Source: Flavobacterium sp. HBTb2-11-1 (GTDB lineage Bacteria > Bacteroidota > Bacteroidia > Flavobacteriales > Flavobacteriaceae). From it: 64,000 bases of DNA. Position 1 is the first letter of the stretch. Each line of letters opens with the position of its first letter. Below the pieces are notes generated by a model. The model was given only the letters and a program-made list of their open reading frames with translations. It did not search any database and had not been told where the DNA came from. The stretch is taken from positions 620,001 to 684,000 of the forward strand of contig NZ_WUMO01000001.1 of assembly GCF_009826975.1 (NCBI RefSeq). Direction: 5' to 3'. A program made the position numbers and the translations under genes. Shown here piece by piece: positions 18,273 to 26,360 of this stretch.

Positions 18273-18357
18273 TTCGTATGATTTTAGAATGCAAAGTTTC
18301 TAAAATCGGAAAGGGTAAAAAATCCGAAACTTGCGGTTTTGAGATTTGGGATTTTTT

Positions 18358-18463
18358 GTCACGAATTCACGAATTTTCTTTTAAATGCTTTATTCAATAT
18401 TATTTGGATTAATTCGAATAAATAATCGCAAAGATTTAAAAGAAAATTCGTGAATTCATGGCG
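18358..18463. repeat. about 105-bp palindromic element, copy 2 (inverted relative to copy 1)
   Basis: The right arm, read in reverse complement (tgaattcacgaattttcttt), matches the left arm of the copy at 16700, and its left arm matches that copy's right arm including 'tttattcaatatta'. The two copies therefore form an inverted pair around the SDR and 2OG oxygenase genes. It ends 9 nt before the stop codon of the AraC-MGMT gene. Confidence 0.88.
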
Positions 18464-18471
18464 AAAAAAAA

Positions 18472-19314
18472 TTAAGGATTTATTTGCGCGCCTTCCCAGC
18501 CAATTATGGCAGTTTTTCGAGTCTTTCCCCACATGTAACCTCCAAAGGTTCCAGAAGACTGGATCACGCGATGGCACGGGATTAAAAACGCAACAGGATT
18601 ACTTCCAATGGCTGTTCCAACCGCTCTCGACGCATTTGGTTTTTGAATTTGGTGTGCAATCGAACCATAAGTAGAAAGCTGTCCCATTGGAATTTTAAGC
18701 AAAGCTTCCCATACTTTCAGCTGAAAATCTGTTCCTTTTAGATGCAGTTTTATTTCTGATAATTTACTCCAATCATTTTGGAAAATGAATAAGGCATTTT
18801 GCTGTGCTAAATCTAGTTTCTGGGTAAAAGATGCATTCGGAAATTTATCTTTTAAGGCAATAAGTCCAGCGATTTCATCTTCGGCAAAAGCCATATAACA
18901 AACGCCTTTTGAAGTCGATGCGACGATGATATTCCCAAACGGACTTTCTGCATAACTATAATTGATAGCTAGATTTTTTCCGCCGTTTTTATATTCTGCG
19001 GGAGTCATTCCTTCGATATTTACAAATAAATCATGAAGGCGGCTGGTGCCAGAAAGTCCAGTTTCATAAGCCGTTTCAGAAACGGTTGCATGATTTTCTT
19101 TGAGTAATTTTTTAGCGTGTTCGATGCTTGTATATTGTAAAAATTTCTTCGGACTTGTTCCTGCCCATTCACTAAAAAGTCTTTGAAAGTGAAACGGACT
19201 CAAATGCACTTTCTCTGCAACCTCATCTAGATTAGGCTGATCCTTAAAATTAGCTTTGATATAATCGATAGCTTCAGCAATGCGATTATAATTGATGGTT
19301 TCTTGTGTGTTCAT
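18472..19314 (-). CDS. ada: AraC HTH - O6-methylguanine-DNA methyltransferase fusion (Ada without zinc domain)
   Basis: 280 residues. Residues about 1-105 form an AraC-type double HTH ('LDEVAEKVHLSPFHFQRLFS'). Residues about 115-280 are an MGMT/Ogt domain with the acceptor Cys in 'LIPCHRVI' and the upstream 'GQLSTYGSIAHQI' segment. It repairs O6-methylguanine by self-methylation and presumably activates the cluster. Compared with E. coli Ada it lacks the N-terminal methylphosphotriester zinc domain, which is encoded as a separate protein at 16394. It is the first gene of the minus-strand repair cluster. Confidence 0.92.
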   Translation of the reverse strand: MNTQETINYNRIAEAIDYIKANFKDQPNLDEVAEKVHLSPFHFQRLFSEWAGTSPKKFLQYTSIEHAKKLLKENHATVSETAYETGLSGTSRLHDLFVNIEGMTPAEYKNGGKNLAINYSYAESPFGNIIVASTSKGVCYMAFAEDEIAGLIALKDKFPNASFTQKLDLAQQNALFIFQNDWSKLSEIKLHLKGTDFQLKVWEALLKIPMGQLSTYGSIAHQIQKPNASRAVGTAIGSNPVAFLIPCHRVIQSSGTFGGYMWGKTRKTAIIGWEGAQINP

Positions 19315-19383
19315 TTTCTTTCCATTTTATAATACAAAGATCAATTGGTTTTGGCAGGTATGAAATCCGAAACTTGCGGAGTT

Positions 19384-19582
19384 TTTTCTAACCGCAAAGA
19401 GCGCAATCCCGATAACTATCGGGATACGCAAAGTTCGCGATGTTTTTAATCTCGCAAAGACGCAAAGTCGCAAAGGTCTTTCTCAATTTTGTCTTCCTGA
19501 GCGAAGTCGAAGGATCTCAAAGTAAGTCTACAAAGATTATAAACTTAAAAAACTCTGCGGCTCTGCGTCTTTGCGAGATTAT
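19384..19582. repeat. composite palindromic repeat block (GCAAAGACGCAAAG family)
   Basis: The 269-nt spacer 19315-19583 is almost entirely repeats. Arms aatctcgcaaagacgcaaag (19448-19467) and its near-perfect inverse (19561-19580, 1 mismatch in 20) enclose an island with 'cctgagcgaagtcgaagg' (about 19497-19514). Another palindrome, cccgataactatcggg, is near 19408-19423. It has the same word family as 41128-41262. No gene is seen in it. Confidence 0.85.
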
Positions 19583-19583
19583 A

Positions 19584-20045
19584 TTATAATTTTTTTTCCA
19601 TCTTAAAGTTAATTAATTCAACGCCTAAACGAATATTTTTTTGTTTGGCTTTTACAGCAAATCCTTTCTTTTCAAAAAATGGTTTTGCTGTTATGCTGAT
19701 ATCTGAAGTTATTATTTCTGAATGATGTTTTCTAGCTTCATTTTCTAATTCGTTTAGAATTTTGTCTGCAATTCCTTGTCGCTGAAAATCTTTATGAATG
19801 TAGAAGAAATCAATGTAGTTTCCATCTTTTAATGTCCCGAAACCTACAATTTTGTTTTCGATAATAGCTAATAAAACGAATTGTTTTTCGATTACTTCAA
19901 TCCAGCGTTCTGTGTTTTTTACGCCAGAAATCCAAGCTTTAATTTGAGCAGAATCATAATCATTTTTGCAAACGGTTTGTATCGTTTCGACATACAATTG
20001 CTGCATTTCGTTTAAATCTAATATGGTTGCTTGTTTGAAAATCAT
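19584..20045 (-). CDS. GNAT family N-acetyltransferase
   Basis: 153 residues from ATG 20045; the frame is open further (to 20078), but that would overlap the upstream gene and the start at 'MIFKQATILDLNEM' is typical of GNAT proteins. The acetyl-CoA-binding motif A is 'IHKDFQRQGIADKIL' (Q/RxxGxG/A type). Substrate unknown. It begins 4 nt after the SMR transporter stop, so the two form an operon. Confidence 0.87.
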   Translation of the reverse strand: MIFKQATILDLNEMQQLYVETIQTVCKNDYDSAQIKAWISGVKNTERWIEVIEKQFVLLAIIENKIVGFGTLKDGNYIDFFYIHKDFQRQGIADKILNELENEARKHHSEIITSDISITAKPFFEKKGFAVKAKQKNIRLGVELINFKMEKKL

Positions 20046-20049
20046 AATC

Positions 20050-20382
20050 TTAATGCGCCACAGTTTTAGAAAAAACATTAATCACAACAACTCCAATTAT
20101 AATTAAAGCTAACCCAATGATTGCGGGTAAATCAGGGATTTCTTTGAAGAAAACAGCGCCAATTATAGTGATTAAAACGATTCCGACTCCAGACCAAATG
20201 GCATAGGCAAAACCGACAGAAATGGTTCTGATGGCAAAACTCAAACAATAAAATGCGCCACAATATCCAATAATGGTAATGATACTTGGGATAAGTTTGG
20301 TGAATTCTTCGGACTTTTTTAATGCTGAGGTAGCAATGATTTCGAATAGTATAGCGATAAATAAAAATAAAAAATTCTTCAT
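20050..20382 (-). CDS. SMR family small multidrug-efflux protein
   Basis: 110 residues with four predicted transmembrane helices. The essential membrane-embedded Glu lies in helix 1 ('LFEIIATSALKKSEEF'), and 'SFAIRTISVGFAYAIWSG' is the family signature. Such proteins function as dual-topology dimers exporting cationic drugs or guanidinium. Because it is a single SMR gene it probably works as a homodimer. It is co-transcribed with the GNAT gene. Confidence 0.93.
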   Translation of the reverse strand: MKNFLFLFIAILFEIIATSALKKSEEFTKLIPSIITIIGYCGAFYCLSFAIRTISVGFAYAIWSGVGIVLITIIGAVFFKEIPDLPAIIGLALIIIGVVVINVFSKTVAH

Positions 20383-20434
20383 GATTGTCGTTTTTTACAA
20401 AGTTAAGCTTTGTTTAAAACGAAAAGGAATTTAA

Positions 20435-20719
20435 TTATCGAATATGAATTTCTATTTCATTATTTTTTATCTCATCAAAACAATCAATACATAACATTTG
20501 GAAATCGGCTTTGGCTTGAAAAACATCAGTCCATTCTTCGCCATTATCAAGAAGCCATTGTTCGCATGCTCCACACCAAGCAATTTGAGGAAGATCTTCT
20601 TCGGCTTCTGAATAGTAAAAACCTACTTTTTCTTTAGAGTCAGTTGCCATTGCAATGTGGATACAGCCAAAAGTCATTTCTTTTGTGCCATGTGTTTCAC
20701 ATAAAACTTTTTCAATCAT
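20435..20719 (-). CDS. small Cys-rich hypothetical protein
   Basis: 94 residues. Three Cys clusters are seen: 'CETHGTKEMTFGCIH', 'WCGACEQW' and 'MLCIDCFDE'. The CxxC pairs suggest a zinc-binding fold, but I do not recognise a named family. There is no signal peptide. It lies between the patatin gene and the SMR/GNAT pair on the same strand with 52-70 nt gaps. Function unknown. Confidence 0.65.
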   Translation of the reverse strand: MIEKVLCETHGTKEMTFGCIHIAMATDSKEKVGFYYSEAEEDLPQIAWCGACEQWLLDNGEEWTDVFQAKADFQMLCIDCFDEIKNNEIEIHIR

Positions 20720-20788
20720 ATTTTTTTGTCTTCTTTTATTTTTCCAGGTGTTTTGGATTTCAAACTTAAACTTTTAGGATTAATTCTA

Positions 20789-23107
20789 CTATGGATTAAG
20801 TGATAATCCTACGCTGAAAAATAATCTTACTTTGTCAATATTATTGATCCAAGAAGTATCAAAATGAATTGGGCCTAAAATGGACTGGTAGGAAATTGCG
20901 GCTCCTCCTGATATTACAAGACTAGTTTCTAAATTATCATCCCAATTTCCTTTTGGATTAAAGGAATGGTTTATATAGTCGTTAAAAGTGTCAAAACCGA
21001 CAGATGCGATATTGAAGTGAGGGGTGAGGTAAATTTTTCCGGTTAAGTTTATTTGAGACCCAAGTTTGAGTCCCATATATTGTGTAACATTAAGTTCGTC
21101 CTCATGGAGCCCTGCAAAGGAGAAACGGTTGTTGCCAGAATTTGGGATAATGCCACCTATAAAATATTTTGCTGCATAGCCAAGTCCTGAAAATGGAAGA
21201 TCCTCATTTTTAACTTTATCCTGAAAAATAAAATAAGTATCGAATCCTACAATTCCTGTAATTTTCTTTTTTATGGGTAATCTCTTTTCATAGGTTAGGC
21301 CCAATTTGGTGTAGCCATTTGTTGAGCCAGAAACGCGTGAAAGGTCTGGGTCGTAAAGTGAGACATCAAGATCGGTTAGAAACGATCGTGCCAAATTTGA
21401 TTTTATAAAAGTTCCTTCTGTGGCAAAGAAAACTTTATCCATGTCATTATAAGAATAATGCAAGTTGAATTCAATATTGTTAAAGCTGTAGTTATTGATG
21501 CTTAAAGAATTGGGATTGTATTCGCGGTCATATTTTGGTTTTAGATTTGTGTAACTGTAGTTTAGTCCAAAACCGACATAACTTTTTAGAGAATTTAAAT
21601 TTCTGTTTATCTCATTATTGATTTCAAGAGTGTTGTAAAGTATATTGTCTGATGCTTTGCCATTGATATATATTTCCTGGCGTAATAAAGCCCCATAAGC
21701 TTCCGACATCCACCACCATTCTCTATGCTGTCCAAAATTTTTCTGATAATTAATTCTTGCTTTTGGCTGTTCAGCGATATCTACGGTTAAGAGAAGACGC
21801 GATGCATCTGCAAGGACATTTCTTCCTGTGTAGTTAAAAATTATTCCAACACCTCTGTAAGTGTCATAGTGGATTGAGGTATTTAATTGGTTTTTAGCAC
21901 GTTCAAAACCGAATAAGGTGATGCCTAATTTGTCTTCGTCTTTAATGAAATAACTATACGTAATCTCATCAAAAAGATTAGTTCCCATGGCTCTGTTAAT
22001 GCCTGCTATTAAATCTTTGGTAGTATATTTTACATGTGTTTTAAGGTTTGCCCTTCCTACAACAAGAGGCATATTTTCAGGACTTATTTTTTTGTAAACA
22101 ATTGTATCGAGAACAAACTCATTTGGCATATCGGGCAGTTTATGAGTTCTCTGCTGAAATCCTTTTAACTTTTCTGATAATGCGATTAAAGCGGGAAGAT
22201 TTTGATTTGTGGCAATTTTACCGTCTTTATAGATTTCGTTGCTATTGGTAAAATCGGCAGTAGAAAAACGAAGATTAGGTAAGTGATCAACCAATATTGT
22301 ACATAAATCACGATTCGCAGGATTTTTGATGTTACTCGGAAACATACTAGTCTGCATCAATATGGTCATAAGATTGTTAAGCTTATCTACAGGTTCCATT
22401 CCGCCACCGACATCACTTCCAATAATAATATCGGCACCCATTTGTTTGGCGACATCAGTAGGAAAATTATTTAATACTCCACCGTCTACCAAAACTGTTT
22501 TTCCATAAGGCATTGGTTTGAAGATAGCTGGTAACGACATGCTGGCACGCATGGCGTAAGATAAACTTCCTTTGCTTAAAATAACTTCTTTTCCTTCGAC
22601 TAAGTCTGTAGCCATAGCTCTGAAAGGAATCGGCAGACTGTCAAAGTCTTTAACATTGTAAACAGGAAAGGTTAATTCGGAAAGATATTCTCTTAAGTTT
22701 TGATCATTTAACAAAGAACCAATGCTGTTAAGTTTTCCGTCTTTAACACCTATTCCAACCAAATACCTTTGAAATTCTCTTTTTTCTTCAGCACTTACGG
22801 CTCGTAATGATTGGCCTCCGCCTAAGAGTTTATCCCAATAAATATCTTTAGTGATTTTTTCTATACTGTCACCAGAATATCCCATTGCATATAAACCACC
22901 TATAATGCTTCCCATACTGTTTCCAACAATAAGATCTGGAACAATATGTAAAGAATCTAGTTTTTGTAAAAGAGGAATATGTGCAATTCCTTTTGCACCG
23001 CCGCCGCTTAAGACCAATACGACTTTAGGCTTTTTTTCCTGAGAGAAAAGAAAGTGCGGAAGAGCTAGAAAAAATAAGAAGACAAATAAATAAGATGTTT
23101 TTTTCAA
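20789..23107 (-). CDS. patatin-like phospholipase with C-terminal beta-barrel (type Vd secretion, PlpD-like)
   Basis: 772 residues. Signal peptide (about 1-22, '...FLFSQEKK'). The patatin domain (about 28-300) has the oxyanion motif 'LSGGGAKGIAH', nucleophile Ser in 'GNSMGSIIGG' and catalytic Asp in 'LVDGGVLNN'. A POTRA-like linker (about 340-400) leads to a C-terminal 16-strand Omp85/BamA-like barrel (about 430-772, ending 'VRLFFSVGLSLNP'). This arrangement is the type Vd autotransporter, which places a phospholipase A at the cell surface. It is upstream of the small Cys-rich gene. Confidence 0.92.
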   Translation of the reverse strand: MKKTSYLFVFLFFLALPHFLFSQEKKPKVVLVLSGGGAKGIAHIPLLQKLDSLHIVPDLIVGNSMGSIIGGLYAMGYSGDSIEKITKDIYWDKLLGGGQSLRAVSAEEKREFQRYLVGIGVKDGKLNSIGSLLNDQNLREYLSELTFPVYNVKDFDSLPIPFRAMATDLVEGKEVILSKGSLSYAMRASMSLPAIFKPMPYGKTVLVDGGVLNNFPTDVAKQMGADIIIGSDVGGGMEPVDKLNNLMTILMQTSMFPSNIKNPANRDLCTILVDHLPNLRFSTADFTNSNEIYKDGKIATNQNLPALIALSEKLKGFQQRTHKLPDMPNEFVLDTIVYKKISPENMPLVVGRANLKTHVKYTTKDLIAGINRAMGTNLFDEITYSYFIKDEDKLGITLFGFERAKNQLNTSIHYDTYRGVGIIFNYTGRNVLADASRLLLTVDIAEQPKARINYQKNFGQHREWWWMSEAYGALLRQEIYINGKASDNILYNTLEINNEINRNLNSLKSYVGFGLNYSYTNLKPKYDREYNPNSLSINNYSFNNIEFNLHYSYNDMDKVFFATEGTFIKSNLARSFLTDLDVSLYDPDLSRVSGSTNGYTKLGLTYEKRLPIKKKITGIVGFDTYFIFQDKVKNEDLPFSGLGYAAKYFIGGIIPNSGNNRFSFAGLHEDELNVTQYMGLKLGSQINLTGKIYLTPHFNIASVGFDTFNDYINHSFNPKGNWDDNLETSLVISGGAAISYQSILGPIHFDTSWINNIDKVRLFFSVGLSLNP

Positions 23108-23221
23108 GATTACAGTGTTTATGTAGTTGAGAAATAGTAACTTATTTTAATTACTAAAATTAAGGAGTTATTCTTTACAAAGTATATTTTTTATAGAAAT
23201 CTTTTTTGACCGTTAAAAACA

Positions 23222-23253
23222 AAACCCGACAAGTTTTAAAACCTGTCGGGTTT
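23222..23253 (-). terminator. palindrome (CCYGACARGTTT family) acting as the ahcY terminator
   Basis: Arms aaacccgacaagttt and aaacctgtcgggttt (1 mismatch in 15) with a 2-nt loop. It lies 53 nt past the ahcY stop and is related in design to the palindromes at 15427 and 43691. The flanking A/T-runs are weak, so it may be mainly a dispersed repeat. Confidence 0.65.
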
Positions 23254-23305
23254 GAAATATGTAATTAAAGAAATCTAAAATCAGAAATCTTCAATCTAAA
23301 ATCAA

Positions 23306-24622
23306 TTAATATCTGTAGTATTCTGGTTTGAATGGACCTTGAACTTCTACACCAATGTAAGCCGCTTGATCTTCTCGTAAAGTTTCTAATTCAACGCCTA
23401 ATTTAGCTAAGTGTAAAGCAGCAACTTTTTCATCTAAATGTTTTGGTAACATGTAAACTTCATTTTTGTAAGCTGCGCTATTGTTCCATAATTCGATTTG
23501 AGCTAAAGTCTGATTTGTAAATGAGTTACTCATTACAAAACTTGGGTGACCTGTAGCACAACCAAGGTTTACTAAACGACCTTCAGCCAAGATGATGATA
23601 TCTTTTCCAGCAATTGTATATTTATCAACCTGAGGTTTGATTTCGATTTTAGAAGCACCATGGTTTTTGTTTAACCAAGCCATGTCGATTTCGTTGTCAA
23701 AGTGCCCGATGTTACAAACAACAGTTTTGTCTTTCATTTTTTCGAAATGACTTCCAACAACGATATCTTTATTTCCTGTAGTTGTAATGATGATATCAGC
23801 ATTAGCAATCACAGTATCTAATTTTTTAACTTCGTAACCGTCCATTGCAGCTTGTAAAGCACAAATTGGATCGATCTCAGTAACTGTTACGATAGAACCA
23901 GCACCTCTAAAAGAAGCAGCAGTTCCTTTTCCTACGTCACCATATCCGCAAACAACTACTCTTTTTCCAGCTAACATTAAGTCAGTTGCACGACGAATAG
24001 CATCTACTGCAGATTCTTTACATCCGTATTTGTTATCAAATTTAGATTTAGTAACAGAGTCGTTAATGTTGATAGCAGGCATTGGTAAAGTTCCAGCTTT
24101 TACTCTTTCGTAAAGTCTGTGAACACCAGTTGTAGTTTCTTCAGAAAGACCTTTAATTCCAGGAACCAATTCTGGGTAGCGGTCAATAACCATGTTAGTT
24201 AAATCTCCACCATCATCAAGAATCATGTTCAATGGTTTTCTGTCTTCGCCAAAGAATAACGTTTGCTCAATACACCAGTCAAATTCTTCTTCATTTAAAC
24301 CTTTCCAAGCGTACACAGAAATTCCAGCGGCAGCAATTGCAGCAGCAGCCTGATCCTGAGTAGAGAAAATGTTACAAGAAGACCAAGTAACTTCTGCACC
24401 AAGAGCAATTAAAGTTTCGATCAAAACAGCAGTTTGAATCGTCATGTGCAAACATCCAGCAATACGAGCACCTTTTAATGGTTGTTCGTCTTTGTATTCA
24501 GCACGAAGTGCCATCAAACCTGGCATTTCAGCTTCAGCTAGTTCAATTTCTTTTCTTCCCCAAGCCGCTAGAGAAATGTCTTTTACTTTATAAGCCACAT
24601 AAGGCGTAGTTGTAGTACTCAT
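23306..24622 (-). CDS. ahcY: adenosylhomocysteinase
   Basis: 438 residues, full length. It hydrolyses S-adenosylhomocysteine to adenosine and homocysteine in the activated-methyl cycle. Visible hallmarks: '[20 protein letters not shown]', '[16 protein letters not shown]', NAD-binding '[17 protein letters not shown]', '[14 protein letters not shown]' and the C-terminal '[10 protein letters not shown]'. It is monocistronic, with a possible promoter at 24655-24662. Confidence 0.98.
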   Translation of the reverse strand: MSTTTTPYVAYKVKDISLAAWGRKEIELAEAEMPGLMALRAEYKDEQPLKGARIAGCLHMTIQTAVLIETLIALGAEVTWSSCNIFSTQDQAAAAIAAAGISVYAWKGLNEEEFDWCIEQTLFFGEDRKPLNMILDDGGDLTNMVIDRYPELVPGIKGLSEETTTGVHRLYERVKAGTLPMPAININDSVTKSKFDNKYGCKESAVDAIRRATDLMLAGKRVVVCGYGDVGKGTAASFRGAGSIVTVTEIDPICALQAAMDGYEVKKLDTVIANADIIITTTGNKDIVVGSHFEKMKDKTVVCNIGHFDNEIDMAWLNKNHGASKIEIKPQVDKYTIAGKDIIILAEGRLVNLGCATGHPSFVMSNSFTNQTLAQIELWNNSAAYKNEVYMLPKHLDEKVAALHLAKLGVELETLREDQAAYIGVEVQGPFKPEYYRY

Positions 24623-24654
24623 TTATAGTATATTTGTATATTGTAAAATTTTTG

Positions 24655-24662
24655 CAAATTTA
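24655..24662 (-). promoter_or_regulatory. candidate ahcY promoter (-7 TAAATTTG)
   Basis: TAAATTTG on the minus strand fits the Bacteroidota -7 consensus TAnnTTTG, 32 nt upstream of the ahcY ATG. I see no good -33 TTG, so this is weaker than others in the window. Confidence 0.45.
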
Positions 24663-24751
24663 CGTAATAGGTTTTTAATTTTACTAATTTCTGTAAGATT
24701 TGTGAAATCTTTAATTTCTTAATCTCTAGAATGTTAATCTAAAAATCGTTT

Positions 24752-24886
24752 TTAACCGTATAAGTGATGTAAGTTCATTTAAAAAAGATTCGGAAACTAT
24801 TACCTTTGTTGCGAATTGCTTATATTTACTAATGCATTCTTTAAGCCGCCAGCTATATTTTCTTAAATGGCTTATATGGTTTAAAA
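24752..24886. repeat. degenerate copy of the CCATATAAGTTATATAAGTTC palindromic element
   Basis: The left arm 24756-24780 (ccgtataagtgatgtaagtt...) matches the left arm of the element at 58177 at 22 of 25 positions. The right arm at about 24863-24884 contains the inverse cttatatggt. The interior holds TACCTTTG (24801-24808), which could be the promoter of the downstream phosphopantetheinyl transferase gene. Most of the 295-nt spacer 24623-24917 is this element. Confidence 0.7.
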
Positions 24887-24917
24887 TTTACCACCAATAA
24901 TTCATAATTAAAAAGTA

Positions 24918-25568
24918 ATGCCTTTATTTCAGACCATACAATTCAATGCAACTACTAAAATCTTAATTTGGGAAATAACCGAATCTTTTGAGGAATTGTA
25001 TAACAGAGTAACTTTGAAAGAAAAGACACAGCGTAGATTGGACGGAATGAAGTCGCAGATGCATCAGCGTGCTTTCTTGAGCGTTAGAATGCTGATTCAG
25101 GAAATGGGTTTTACAGATAAAGACCTGCATTATGATGAGTTCGGAAAACCGTATTTTGACTGTGATAATCATATCTCAATTACACATTCGTACCATTTTG
25201 CGGCGATTATTATAAGCAAAGAAAAGGTTGGAATTGACATGGAATTACAACGAGAGAAAATCCAGAGAATTGCAGACAAGTTTACCGATTATGAATGCAC
25301 GTATTTAGAACCGAAATCTACAGAAGAATACATAAAAAAACTTACCGTAATCTGGGGAGCCAAAGAGGCAATCTTTAAAATAAGAAATGAAAAAGGTATA
25401 AGTTTTAAAGACCATATCAATGTAAATAACTTCTCTTTAGGAGAAACCCAAACGCAGGCAAGTCTTCATTTTGATGATTTAGTTAAAGATTTTGATGTAC
25501 ATTATCAGGAAGTCAAATCTGATAATTTTGATGGAACTTTTACTTTGGTTTATGCTTTTGAGAAATAG
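24918..25568 (+). CDS. 4'-phosphopantetheinyl transferase superfamily protein
   Basis: 216 residues. The Sfp-type motifs are visible: 'ISITHSYHFAAIIISKEKVGIDME' region (split here as 'SITHSYHFAA' and 'VGIDMELQREK') and 'VIWGAKEAIFKIRNEKGISF', containing the magnesium-binding Asp/Glu and the WxxKEA motif. It would transfer phosphopantetheine from CoA to carrier proteins. The two-domain pseudo-dimer length fits the Sfp group, not the 120-residue AcpS group. It is divergent from ahcY and convergent with the truncated-haemoglobin gene. Confidence 0.9.
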   Translation: MPLFQTIQFNATTKILIWEITESFEELYNRVTLKEKTQRRLDGMKSQMHQRAFLSVRMLIQEMGFTDKDLHYDEFGKPYFDCDNHISITHSYHFAAIIISKEKVGIDMELQREKIQRIADKFTDYECTYLEPKSTEEYIKKLTVIWGAKEAIFKIRNEKGISFKDHINVNNFSLGETQTQASLHFDDLVKDFDVHYQEVKSDNFDGTFTLVYAFEK

Positions 25569-25595
25569 ATTTTAGTCTCAGTCTCAGTTTTTAGT

Positions 25596-25994
25596 TTAAA
25601 CTTCACTTTCTTTTTGTCTGTGCTGAAACATGCTCATGTATAGAAAAGTACTCATTTTACGTGCGCGTCTTTTTAGTGTTTCAGCGTTTTCTCCTTCAAA
25701 ATATTCGTCAATAGTCTGGAACCAATGATTTAACCAGATTCCGAATTCATTTGGTGTAATTTTTTCATCAAAATGAGCATCAACTTCATTATGAACAGCA
25801 TGCGGATTTCCTTTGTATTTGCGAACGCCAAATAGATTAGTTTCCCAAAAGTCAGTCAGTTTTTCGAGATGCGCATCCCAATCAGAAATCATTTCATTAA
25901 AATAAAAGCCGATTTCTCGATCGGCTCTTATTTTAGTATAAAACTGATGAACCAAAAAGGAAACATCGGCTCTATTTTCTATTTGTTTTTTCAT
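25596..25994 (-). CDS. group III truncated haemoglobin
   Basis: 132 residues, usual length for the family. 'LVHQFYTKIRAD' (helix B), 'WETNLFGVRKYKGNPHAVH' with a candidate proximal haem His, and 'WFQTIDEYFEGENAETLKRRA' are typical of trHbP proteins. Group III globins are linked to oxygen or nitric oxide chemistry in microaerobic cells. The start overlaps the stop of the upstream membrane protein gene by 4 nt. A Crp/Fnr-type operator precedes the pair. Confidence 0.93.
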   Translation of the reverse strand: MKKQIENRADVSFLVHQFYTKIRADREIGFYFNEMISDWDAHLEKLTDFWETNLFGVRKYKGNPHAVHNEVDAHFDEKITPNEFGIWLNHWFQTIDEYFEGENAETLKRRARKMSTFLYMSMFQHRQKESEV

Positions 25995-26278
25995 AGAATA
26001 AAACTATTCAAAAGTATAAAGAACAAACTTAAAGATGCACTTAGCATTATAAGATTGAAAACTACTTTGTGTTTCATTTGTGCTAAGATAGATGTATTTG
26101 CGAAAACGCAAGCTAAAACAATGATTCCTAGCTGAATCATTTGCGGAATAGAAGTTCCGTTGGCTAAAACATACATGGCTGCAGCGCCTCCTAAACAGCT
26201 TTGTCCGATTACTGCCATTGCAGCAGAGCCCATATAATTTCTATTGAAAATGTCGAATGTTGTTTGATATAGTGTCAT
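25991..26278 (-). CDS. small membrane protein upstream of the truncated haemoglobin
   Basis: 95 residues with three hydrophobic segments ('AAMAVIGQSCLGGAAAMYVL', 'MIQLGIIVLACVFANTSIL', 'VVFNLIMLSASLSLFFILL'). Family not recognised by name, though small membrane proteins like this often sit beside the haemoglobin gene in Flavobacteriia. Translational coupling (4-nt overlap) to the globin and a Crp/Fnr-type box 50-71 nt upstream suggest a shared role in low-oxygen or nitrosative conditions. Confidence 0.75.
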   Translation of the reverse strand: MTLYQTTFDIFNRNYMGSAAMAVIGQSCLGGAAAMYVLANGTSIPQMIQLGIIVLACVFANTSILAQMKHKVVFNLIMLSASLSLFFILLNSFIL

Positions 26279-26300
26279 GATATTCAGTTTTTTATATCAA

Positions 26301-26308
26301 CAAAATTA
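26301..26308 (-). promoter_or_regulatory. -7 promoter element TAATTTTG of the membrane protein/truncated haemoglobin operon
   Basis: Minus-strand TAATTTTG fits TAnnTTTG exactly. The transcription start would be near 26294-26296, about 17 nt upstream of the ATG. The Crp/Fnr palindrome at 26328-26349 takes the place of a -33 box. Confidence 0.65.
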
Positions 26309-26327
26309 CAGCTACAATAGTACTCCA

Positions 26328-26349
26328 TTTTATGATTAAAATCATAAAA
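26328..26349. promoter_or_regulatory. Crp/Fnr-type operator palindrome TTTTATGAT-N4-ATCATAAAA
   Basis: Perfect 9-bp inverted arms with a 4-nt spacer. The TGAT-N4-ATCA core is the Crp/Fnr-family pattern (compare TTGAT-N4-ATCAA). Its centre (26338.5) is about 42-44 nt upstream of the inferred transcription start, the class II activator position. The regulator gene at 26361 is adjacent. Confidence 0.75.
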
Positions 26350-26360
26350 CGAGATTTTTT

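Noticed and set aside
16700..18463. Insertion sequence or composite transposon
   Set aside because: There is no transposase and no obvious target duplication; the elements are only 105 bp long.
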